From the IMG/VR virus record IMGVR_UViG_3300049845_000045, positions 1 to 21,741 of that record: a stretch of 21,741 nucleotides of DNA; one strand, 5' to 3'. Each line of letters begins with the position of its first letter. Positions within the stretch are counted from its first letter, which is position 1. The notes beneath the pieces are model-generated. The model had not been told where the DNA came from and searched no databases. It saw only the letters and a program-made list of their open reading frames with translations. A program made the position numbers and the translations under genes. Below are positions 6,792 through 15,000 of the stretch, in pieces. Origin of the DNA: a virus.

Positions 6792-9136
6792 TGGACATTG
6801 TCTCACTGCTGTTTAAGGCGAACACCAAGGCCCTTGATGACGCCGAGAAGAAGCTTGCCAAGGTTGGCGACGAAGCGGCCGATGCGCAAGGCAAGCTGAA
6901 TCAGGCAGGTAGTGCAGGCGAGAGCGCCGGTCGAGGCATCGCTTCAGGCAGCAACCTCGCGGCATCTGGTGTTGGCAAGCTCACGATGGCCGTCAAGACA
7001 CTGGTAGCACCGCTGCTGGCAGTCATGTCGGTGACCAAGTTCATTGATGTGGCGCGTGAAGCCGAGATCCTGAACGCCAGCTTGATCACGGCAACCGGAT
7101 CCGCTGAGAAGGCCGCCGAGGCCATGACGGCGCTGCAGGACTTTGCCTCGCAGACTCCGTACGATCTAAACCAAGTGGTTGATGGGTTCAACAAGCTGGT
7201 GAACCTTGGCTTGACCCCGTCTGAGCGTGCGCTGACCGCGTACGGCAACACGGCGTCGGCACTCGGCAAGGACCTCAATCAGATGATCGAGGCGGTGGCT
7301 GATGCTGCCACCGGTGAGTTCGAGCGTCTGAAGGAGTTTGGCATCCGCTCCAAGAAAGAGGGCGACAACGTCACGTTCACGTTCCGTGGTGTTGCCACCA
7401 CCGTCAAGAACAACAGCCGTGAGATTGAAGAGTACCTGACACGGCTGGGTGAGGTCGAGTTCGCGGGCGCAATGGAACAGCGCATGAACACGCTTGATGG
7501 TGCGATCTCGAACCTTGGCGACAGCTTCACCAAGCTGGTGACCTCAATCTCCAACTCAGGTCTTGGCAGCGTTGTTGCATCCATGGTGCGTGAGGTTGCC
7601 GGTTGGTTCGACTGGCTGGGCAACTTCTTCACGGCTGGCGGCTTCAACGCGTACATGCTGGCGCTTCGCGCGCAGTGGGGCAACTTGTTTGGCGACATCG
7701 CCAAGGTGGTTTCCAACATCTTCAACTGGATCAAGAGCTTCAGCTCTACGTCGGTAGCCGAAACCTCAGATACGTGGCTGATGCTGCCAAATCGCATCCG
7801 CACCGCCATTGGCACGGGTTTGGCCTATCTCGCTGAGATGGTGACCAAGGCCCAGGCGTACGGCAAGGCCATCGCTGAGGCGGTCTCGGCACCACTGCAG
7901 TCGCTGACCGATGGCAGCTTCCGCAGCCAGATCACGGCTCGCTTGGATGCTCGATTGAAGGAAGCCGAGCAAACACGCCAACGCGCAGTTGAGACCCTTA
8001 AGACCGAAGAAAAGAACGCGCAGATTCTGTTGCAAGCCGCTCGCGTGCAGGCAGCGGCAGCGGTTGAGTTTGCGTCCGCTTCGAGGGTGCCAACTCCAAG
8101 CCCAGGTGATCGACTTGCGCAGTACCGCGTTGGGGCAGATGCGCCAAGCACGCCCACACAGTCCAAGCCAGAGCAGCCAAAGTTGCGCGAGCGTGAGTAT
8201 CGTGGTGACTTCCGCGACGCAAACGCCGAAGCTGAGTACAAGTCGTACGAGAAGTACGCACTGGCAACCGAGAAGCTGCTTGAAGAACGCGAGACGCGCG
8301 AGCGCGAGATTGCACTAGCGGCGCGTCGGAACGCACAAGAAGAGTACATGGCTCTGATGCAGCGCATTCAGGGCTACCGTGATCTTGCTGACCCAACACT
8401 GCGTTACCGCGATCTGCTGACACAGATGAACGCGGACTACCAGACCGGCAAGCTTGATGCCGAGTCGTACGCCAGCGCGGTTGCCAAGATCAAGGACGCC
8501 ATTGCTGAGGTTGACGAGTCTTGGAAGGACGGCAGCTTCACGGATGGTATGAAGCAGGCACTGGGCGAAGTGAATCGCCAGCTCATGACAACGGCCGAGA
8601 TGGGCAAGAGCGCCTTCACGGAGTTTGCTGATCGCTCGTCCGACGCGTTTGCAGACTTTGTGACCACAGGCAAGCTGAACTTCAAGGAGTTTGCTCGCTC
8701 ATTCCTGGCCGACATTGCCAAGATGATCGCCAAGCAACTCATGTTGAACGCGCTGAAGTCGGCCTTTGGTGGGTTCTTTGCTGACGGTGGTGCGTTCTCG
8801 AACGGCGTGCAGTTCTTTGCCAAGGGTGGCGTCGTCAATCGACCGACCGCGTTTGGTATGTCTGGTGGCCGTGTTGGTGTGATGGGCGAAGCTGGACCAG
8901 AAGCGATCATGCCGCTGAAGCGTGGTTCTGACGGCAAGCTTGGTGTGGTCGCCCAGCAAAGCGGCCCCAAAAACGTCAGCGTTCACAACAACATCAGTGT
9001 GTCGATTGGGTCGGTGGACAGCGCCGAGCGCCAAGCCGAGCTGTTGCGCGAGATCCAGAAGACCACCGAGGCGACCACCAAGCGCACACTGGCCGATCAA
9101 ATGCGCCCAGGCGGCATGCTGTACGCGCGAGCCTAA
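6791..9136 (+). CDS. Tape measure protein (lambda gpH-like)
   Basis: A 781-residue protein that sets tail length and is ejected during infection. The N-terminal helix (ALDDAEKKLAKVGDEA) is followed by a tape-measure domain at residues ~75-265 (ASQTPYDLNQVVDGF, GEFERLKEFGIRSKK). A long Gln/Arg/Glu-rich coiled coil occupies ~375-430 and ~475-530. The lambda-type C-terminal domain spans ~590-745, with FKEFARSFLADIAKMIAKQL, AKGGVVNRPTAFGM and GEAGPEAIMPLKR; the last is highly characteristic. At the rule-of-thumb 0.15 nm per residue the tail would be about 117 nm. It starts at ATG 6791, overlapping the upstream TAA, with only a weak GGGG ribosome-binding signal. Confidence 0.92.
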   Translation: MDIVSLLFKANTKALDDAEKKLAKVGDEAADAQGKLNQAGSAGESAGRGIASGSNLAASGVGKLTMAVKTLVAPLLAVMSVTKFIDVAREAEILNASLITATGSAEKAAEAMTALQDFASQTPYDLNQVVDGFNKLVNLGLTPSERALTAYGNTASALGKDLNQMIEAVADAATGEFERLKEFGIRSKKEGDNVTFTFRGVATTVKNNSREIEEYLTRLGEVEFAGAMEQRMNTLDGAISNLGDSFTKLVTSISNSGLGSVVASMVREVAGWFDWLGNFFTAGGFNAYMLALRAQWGNLFGDIAKVVSNIFNWIKSFSSTSVAETSDTWLMLPNRIRTAIGTGLAYLAEMVTKAQAYGKAIAEAVSAPLQSLTDGSFRSQITARLDARLKEAEQTRQRAVETLKTEEKNAQILLQAARVQAAAAVEFASASRVPTPSPGDRLAQYRVGADAPSTPTQSKPEQPKLREREYRGDFRDANAEAEYKSYEKYALATEKLLEERETREREIALAARRNAQEEYMALMQRIQGYRDLADPTLRYRDLLTQMNADYQTGKLDAESYASAVAKIKDAIAEVDESWKDGSFTDGMKQALGEVNRQLMTTAEMGKSAFTEFADRSSDAFADFVTTGKLNFKEFARSFLADIAKMIAKQLMLNALKSAFGGFFADGGAFSNGVQFFAKGGVVNRPTAFGMSGGRVGVMGEAGPEAIMPLKRGSDGKLGVVAQQSGPKNVSVHNNISVSIGSVDSAERQAELLREIQKTTEATTKRTLADQMRPGGMLYARA

Positions 9137-9145
9137 GGAGACAAC

Positions 9146-9493
9146 ATGCCCGTAGCCCTTCCACTTCAGACCGCAATCTCGCAGGCGTCATCCGCTGGCG
9201 TTGAGTTCCGCGTGCTCATGTCCCAGTACGGGAACGGGTACAGCCAACGGGCGCCAGATGGCATCAACAACGCGATTCACTCATGGGATGTTGTTTGGGA
9301 CAACCTGACAGCGTCCGAGTTCACCACGGTCGTGAACGCCATAGAGGCTGCCAAAGGCGCGGATTACTTCACCTGGCAAGCCCCTGGTGACGCCGCAAGC
9401 AAGAAGTACGTGATCAGCGCGTACAGCAAGTCGGCACTGGCAGGCGAGATCTACTCGGTGTCAGCCACACTCAAGCAGGTCTTTGACGTATGA
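9146..9493 (+). CDS. Minor tail protein, gpM-like
   Basis: A 115-residue protein of the phage minor tail (lambda gpM) family. Signature elements are the early QYGNGYSQRAPDGIN segment, WDVVWDNLTASEF, and the central DYFTWQAPGD strand. gpM takes part in tail tip assembly at the distal end of the tape measure. An AAGGAG ribosome-binding site (9135-9140) overlaps the tape measure stop. The gene's TGA overlaps the gpL-like ATG (ATGA). Confidence 0.85.
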   Translation: MPVALPLQTAISQASSAGVEFRVLMSQYGNGYSQRAPDGINNAIHSWDVVWDNLTASEFTTVVNAIEAAKGADYFTWQAPGDAASKKYVISAYSKSALAGEIYSVSATLKQVFDV

Positions 9494-10623
9494 GCCTAAA
9501 CACTGAACTCCAAAAGTCAGTGCTGAGTGCGCTGATTGAGCTGTACACCATTGACCTTAACCCAATTGGCGTCAACGAGGTCTTCTATCTGACGCCTACG
9601 CCCAACGCCAAGGTTGAGCGCCGGAACTTGCTGACGTTTACAGAGGACCTTCGCAATACCGCAGAGGCTGGTGCAACTCGTCCCTGGTCGCAGTTCAACG
9701 ACACTGGCAACGAAGTCGCAGTCACCATTGGGCACGCAGACCCCATTGGAGGCACAGGCGCGTCAAAGCTTACTGCAACGACAGGTCTTCAAGTTCAGCG
9801 GCAGGTTTCACAAACACCAAATCCCTTGTTGGTGGGCAACAGCTTTGCAACTGTTTCTGTGTACGCAAAAGCTGCAGAGTGCCAACACCTAAGGCTTTAC
9901 ATTAGCACGAGAACAGCGACCACAAACTTCCCGTTCGCCACTTTCAATCTGCAAAACGGAACGTTCACTGGGTTTGGCACAAGCAATGGCTTCACCATGT
10001 CTGATGCCCGCATTGAAAGCGTTGGCGATGGTTGGTACCGCTGCAGCGCGTCACTTGCCGACGTTGGATCTGGTGGCGTATCTGGTGGCAGCGCCATTCT
10101 GCAAATGGTGCAGTCTAACGGCGCAGCTTTTGATCCTGTGAATGCAGGCGAGGGCCTGTTTCTGTGGGGCGCGCAGCTTGAGTACGGTCCGCTGACACAG
10201 TATCAAGCCGTTCCCGGTTCATCGTGGTGGCAGCCATACCCCGACGCCATTCGATTTGACGGCAACACGTACATTGCGTTCCCAATTCAGGGTGACGGCT
10301 TTGAAACGGCTTCCAACGGATCGCCACCACAGCCAACCCTTCGCATCAGCAACGTCACCAAGTACATCCAGTCGTACTTGGGCCTGTACCAAGACTTGGT
10401 AGGCGCAAAGGTCACGCGGTTTTTGACGTTCAAGAACCTGCTTGACACCCCGTCTGAAGTTTTTGGACAGCAGGTGTACCTCGTGCACCAACTGGTGTCG
10501 CAAACCAAAGACCAGATTGAGTTCAAGCTGTGCTCGGTGCTGGACAACAAGCAGATTAAGCTGCCGCGCGAGCAGGTTCTCCGAAACGAGTTCCCAGGAG
10601 CTGGACTCTTCAGAGCTGACTGA
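9490..10623 (+). CDS. Minor tail protein, gpL-like, with inserted carbohydrate-binding-like domain
   Basis: A 377-residue protein in the gpL slot of the tail tip. The gpL core is split: residues 1-43 (SALIELYTIDLNPIG) and ~242-377 (IRFDGNTYIAFPIQGDGFETASNG, then PQPTLRISN) form the gpL-like half-domains. Between them, residues ~44-241 form a jelly-roll or carbohydrate-binding-like phage module: RRNLLTFTEDLRN, ADPIGGTGASKL, ATVSVYAKA, then VGDGWYRCSASL and LFLWGAQLEYGPLTQYQAV. The four-cysteine iron-sulfur C-terminus of lambda gpL is missing; only one Cys lies outside the insert. The insert holds the rarer Arg codons AGG (9892) and AGA (9910), so it may have a different origin. The start overlaps the gpM stop. 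Confidence 0.8.
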   Translation: MSLNTELQKSVLSALIELYTIDLNPIGVNEVFYLTPTPNAKVERRNLLTFTEDLRNTAEAGATRPWSQFNDTGNEVAVTIGHADPIGGTGASKLTATTGLQVQRQVSQTPNPLLVGNSFATVSVYAKAAECQHLRLYISTRTATTNFPFATFNLQNGTFTGFGTSNGFTMSDARIESVGDGWYRCSASLADVGSGGVSGGSAILQMVQSNGAAFDPVNAGEGLFLWGAQLEYGPLTQYQAVPGSSWWQPYPDAIRFDGNTYIAFPIQGDGFETASNGSPPQPTLRISNVTKYIQSYLGLYQDLVGAKVTRFLTFKNLLDTPSEVFGQQVYLVHQLVSQTKDQIEFKLCSVLDNKQIKLPREQVLRNEFPGAGLFRAD

Positions 10624-10625
10624 TG

Positions 10626-10673
10626 GCCGATCACTCAGGGTGGGTAAATACATGCACACCCTGATGAATCGGC
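10626..10673 (+). promoter_or_regulatory. Hairpin with GTAAATA in its loop, before gpK-like gene
   Basis: An imperfect inverted repeat fills the gap between the gpL-like and gpK-like genes. GCCGAT (10626-10631) pairs with ATCGGC (10668-10673), and TCAGGGTG (10635-10642) pairs with CACCCTGA (10657-10664), with a 3x3 internal loop between the two helices. The 14-base apical loop contains GTAAATA copy 5 (10644-10650). The 3' arm abuts the gpK-like ATG at 10674, and no clear Shine-Dalgarno sequence is seen. It may be a translational control element, an operator, or a promoter in a palindrome. It lacks a U-tract, so it is not a standard terminator. Confidence 0.6.
10644..10650 (+). promoter_or_regulatory. 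GTAAATA motif, copy 5 (before gpK-like gene)
   Basis: GTAAATA followed by C lies in the apical loop of the hairpin at 10626-10673, 24 bases before the gpK-like ATG. It is the only copy inside the tail tip operon. Confidence 0.4.
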
Positions 10674-11408
10674 ATGACGCAGCACCCACTGTCTGATGAA
10701 ACTCTACAAGCCCTAAAGGCGCACCTGATCTCGGTGTGGCCGGAAGAGGGCTGCGGGTACATCAAGGACGGGGTGTTCTACCCTGTTGCGAACCTCGCCG
10801 AAGACAAAGAGCACGCGTTCGAGTTCCCAGCCGATCTAATGCTGGTTGAGCCGGACATCATTGTGCATTCGCACACGGTCGGCTACGCCGACAAGAACCC
10901 AAGCCACGACGCGCGTGCTCCCTCACATGCTGATCTGGTTGGGCAGCTCAACACCGCCGTTGAGTGGGCGCTGTGTGTGACTGACGGACAAACCTGCGAA
11001 GACCCACGGTTTTGGGGCAACCCAAGCAACCGCCCACCTTTGGTTGGCCGGGACTTCATTCACAACCTGCAGGACTGCTTCTCGCTGGCCCAGGACTGGT
11101 ACTACGCCGAGCGCGGGTTGGTGCTACCAAACGTCGCGCGTACCCCGTTCTGGAATCAAGAGGGCGAAAACCACATTGCGGAGCACTACGCGAGCTTTGG
11201 CTTTGTGGAGATCCCGCTAAGTGAGCTGCAGCACGGCGATGCGCTGCTGTATCAGGTGCGCTCCAAGGTCCCAAACCACATTGGCATCTACGTTGGTGAC
11301 AACCGCGTGCTGTCGCACTGGGCCGGTCGGATCTCGCAGGAAGAGGACTTCGGTACGTGGGCACGGTACATCGTGACGGCGCTCCGGTACCAGGGAGACA
11401 AGCAATGA
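10674..11408 (+). CDS. Tail assembly protein, gpK-like (JAMM + NlpC/P60)
   Basis: A 244-residue two-domain protein like lambda gpK, a tail tip protein. Residues ~1-105 form a JAMM/MPN metalloprotease-like domain, with Glu24/25, the HSH metal motif at 65-67 and SHAD at 84-87. Residues ~120-235 form an NlpC/P60 cysteine peptidase domain, with the nucleophile Cys135 in LQDCFSLAQDW and the catalytic His202 in NHIGIYVGDN. NlpC/P60 domains cut peptidoglycan peptides; in tail tips this may help local wall penetration or tip maturation. The chosen ATG gives a complete JAMM domain but has no good ribosome-binding site and follows a strong hairpin. Its TGA overlaps the gpI-like ATG (ATGA). Confidence 0.88.
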   Translation: MTQHPLSDETLQALKAHLISVWPEEGCGYIKDGVFYPVANLAEDKEHAFEFPADLMLVEPDIIVHSHTVGYADKNPSHDARAPSHADLVGQLNTAVEWALCVTDGQTCEDPRFWGNPSNRPPLVGRDFIHNLQDCFSLAQDWYYAERGLVLPNVARTPFWNQEGENHIAEHYASFGFVEIPLSELQHGDALLYQVRSKVPNHIGIYVGDNRVLSHWAGRISQEEDFGTWARYIVTALRYQGDKQ

Positions 11409-12001
11409 GAACCATCAAGCTGCACGGCGCGCTCGGTAAGGAGTTCGCTGAAAAGATCGAGCTTGAGTGCTCAAACATGTTCCAGGTCATGACGGCGCTG
11501 GAAAGCCGCTTTGGGCCGCGCTTCAAAGAGGTCATTCGTACTGGTCGCTGGCACGTCGTTGACGGCGCCGTGAAGCCTGGAAACGACCTGTCTGAAGAGA
11601 CGCTGCAACGCCCACTCAAGAACCGGGTGCTGCACATTATGCCCGTTGTCGAAGGCAGAAACAGCACGGTTCGAATCATCTTGGGCGCCGTGCTGATCGC
11701 GGTTGGAACGTACTTTGGTCAGACGTGGATGGTCCAAGCTGGTTGGGCCATGGTCATTGGTGGTGTCGTTGAGATGCTGGTCAAGCCAAAGGGCATGGAC
11801 CAAAGCAAAAAGCTGGACCAAGCCCAAAGCTCGTTGTTCAACGGCGCCCGAAACGTGACCACACAGGGTGGTCCGATCCCGCTGATCTATGGCCGCGTAC
11901 GTCGCGCCTCATCGGTAGTGATCTCGTCCGACTTCAGCTCGGCCGCCGTGGTGATTCCACAAGAAGTAATTGACGTTGGTAGCGAGGGTCCAATCCCATG
12001 A
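11405..12001 (+). CDS. Tail assembly protein, gpI-like
   Basis: A 198-residue protein in the lambda gpI slot between gpK and gpJ types. The N-terminal MRTIKLHGALGKEF is the family signature of a ubiquitin-like beta-grasp domain. A hydrophobic stretch at residues ~89-125 (IILGAVLIAVGTYFG, then WAMVIGGVVEML) is also typical of the family. The C-terminal part has FNGARNVTTQGGPIPLIYGR, also seen in gpI homologues and thought to help gpJ incorporation. The frame extends upstream to 11357, but ATG 11405 matches the conserved N-terminus and overlaps the gpK-like stop. The TGA overlaps the gpJ-like ATG. Confidence 0.87.
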   Translation: MRTIKLHGALGKEFAEKIELECSNMFQVMTALESRFGPRFKEVIRTGRWHVVDGAVKPGNDLSEETLQRPLKNRVLHIMPVVEGRNSTVRIILGAVLIAVGTYFGQTWMVQAGWAMVIGGVVEMLVKPKGMDQSKKLDQAQSSLFNGARNVTTQGGPIPLIYGRVRRASSVVISSDFSSAAVVIPQEVIDVGSEGPIP

Positions 12002-15000
12002 CAGAACTAATCAAAGGCGCTGGTGGTGGTGGTTCAAAGCCACGCACTCCTGTTGAGACCCCAAACACCCTGCTGTCCAAGACCACCGCGAAGGTGCTGT
12101 TTCTGTTGTCTCAAGGTGAGACAGGCGGCCTTGCGGACCAAATCAACCCAGCCAAGGCTGTGTACTTCAACAACGTCCCGGTGATGAACTCGGACGGATC
12201 GCCGAACTTCCCAAACGTACAGATTGACGAGCGGTACGGTTTGCCATCGCAGGATGTGCTGCCAGGGTTTACACAGGTTGCCAACGCCTTCAACGTGAAC
12301 ACCAAGGTGCTGGTGAGCACCCCAGTCACGTATCAAACCGCCACGTCTGACATTGACGCGGTGCGTGTCACGGTGCGCTTCCCGGCGCTGTTCCAGACCG
12401 AGGACAACGGCGACATCAACAAGACCACGGTGCAGTTTGGCATCTACCGTCGGCTTGGCGCCGGCGCGTGGGAGCTGGTTCGGAACGTGTGGGTGAACGA
12501 CAAAACGAACGCTCCGTCCGACATTGACTACACGGTTGAGCGTCCTGCTGGTACGGGCACCTGGGGTGTGCAACTTCGTCGCGTGACGGCTGACAACACG
12601 TCAAGCTCCAAAGCGAACGACATCTTCTTCCAGACCGCGACCCAACTGAAGTACGCGCAACTGCCGTACAACAACCGCGCGGTGGTGGGTGTTACGGTCA
12701 CGGCTGACCAGACTGGCGCGCAGTACCCAACGGTTGCGTTTGACTACGTTGGTATCAAGGTCAAGGTGCCAAGCAACTACAACGTGACTACTCGCGCGTA
12801 CACGGGTGCTTGGAACGGGACGTTTGCGGCTCAACGACAGGTCACGGACAACCCGGCCTGGATTCTTTACGACCTGCTGACCAACACCTGGTACGGCATG
12901 GGCATTGCGGAAGCTGACATCGACAAGTTCAGCTTCTATGACGCTGCGGTGTACAACGATGGCTTGGTGCCAGCTCTTGTGGGTGGTGCGTACTCTGGCA
13001 CCGAGCCTCGTTATACATTCAACCACCAGTACCTCGACGGCCAAGAGGACGCGTGGTCGATGCTGCAGAACCTCGCAGCGTCGTTTGGCGCGGTGGTGTA
13101 CACGGCAAACAACCTCGTCAAGCTGGTTCAAGACCGGCCAACGAACTGGTCCCGTGTGCTGACGAACTCAAACGTCATTGACGGCAAGTTCGAGTACTCA
13201 TCAAGCGCCCTAAACACACGCACCACGGCCTGTGTGGTGTACTGGCAGAACCCAGACGAGAACTGGTTGGCGACGCCGTCGTACTACGAGGACGCCGCTG
13301 CCGTTGCGCGCTATGGATACAACCTGAAGGAAATCGAGGGTGTCGGCTTGACCACGGAAGGTCAGGCCATGCGTCTCGCCAAGTGGACGGTTGAGACCTC
13401 GATCTCGAACCTTGCAACCGCGCTGTTCAAGGTTGGCTTTGAGAACGCGGGCTTGACCCCAGGTGAGGTCGTCAAGATCGCTGACTCCGAGTACGCGCAG
13501 GTCATGAACGAGGCCGTCGTGATCTCGTCGGGCTCGGGCACGTTCACCCTTGACCGTGCCGTGAACGTGACCAACGGCGACACGCTCGATGTGCAGGCGT
13601 CAGACGGCAGCGTGCAGACCCGCACGATCTCGATCAGCAGCACTGGCAGCACGATCACGTACTCCGGTGACGCGGTCACGGTGACCCCAGGCGCCAAGAT
13701 CATCTTCACTGGTGCGATCTCGCCCCGGTTCTTCAAGGTCCTGTCGGTGCGCGAAGAAAAGCCGGGTGAGTGGACCGTCAGCGCAGCGCAGTACGACCCT
13801 AACAAGTTCGGCCGTGTGGACAACACGCCAACTGGCCCAACACCGGTCTTCCAGCTTCCAGTGCTGGTCACGTCGGCGCCACAGAACCTAACGTTCCGTG
13901 AAGGCGCCGTGAATGACAACGGCAACATCCGTCGTTCGCTGCTGGTGTCTTGGAGCCGTCCAGCCCAAGGTGTTGTGTCAGGGTACCGCTTGCAGATTCG
14001 TCGTGACACAGGCGCATGGGACGTGCGTGATGTGTCGTCCACGAGCTTTGAGATCACGCCAGCCGCTGACGGCTTGTACGAGGTCGAGGTTCAGGCCGTT
14101 GGCACAAGTGGTGTGCTGTCGTCGAAGGCAACTGGCTCGTACACGCTGGCGATTGGTGGCGGCTCGGCCTCACCGCTGAACGCGCCAACGTCGCTGCAGA
14201 TCATTGGTGGCGGCACGAACTTCAGCGGCCTGGACGTGAACTTCCAGTTCACAAACCCATCGTCAAACGCGTCCGTTGCGGCGGTGCTGCGTGACTTTGA
14301 GATCCGTGTCATTGAAACCGTTGGCAGCACCGAGCTTCGTCGCTTCACAGTGCCTGCAACTCCTGCTGGACAGATTCAGACTGGTGCGTACACGTACTCG
14401 ATGAACCTCGCGGATGGTGGCCCGCGCCGCACCGTGCAGATTCAAGTTCGGTGCCGTGACACAAACAACAACCTGTCCAACCCTGTCACCGCCACGTTCA
14501 CAAACCCAGCACCGGCCGTGGTTTCAGGCATCTCGGTGGTTGGTGGCATTGGCAACGTCAAGATCACGTTCGACAAGCCAACTGACGCCGACTTTGCTGG
14601 TGTGCTGGTGTGGCGCTCAACGACGAACGGCTTCACGCCGTCGTCCGGCAACCTTGTGTACGACACCACGTCGAACTACATCAGCGACTCGGTGGACTTT
14701 GGCACGACGTATTACTACAAGCTGGCGGCGTACGACCAGTTCAGTCGTCCGGTTGACGGCGCTGGCCTGAACATCAGCACGCAACAGTCTGGTGCAGCTC
14801 AGGCGGGTGAGGGCATTCCAGAGGTTTCAACGCTGCCAAACCCAAGCGGGTACACCGGTCCCAAGATCGTGTTCTTGGAGTCTGACGGTCAGTTGTACTC
14901 GTACATTGACGGGGCATGGGAGCCCACGATTCCGCCAGTCAGCGATGTGCTGGATGGGTCGATCACGGTTGCCAAGTTTGCAGCTGGCCTGGAGCCTGTC

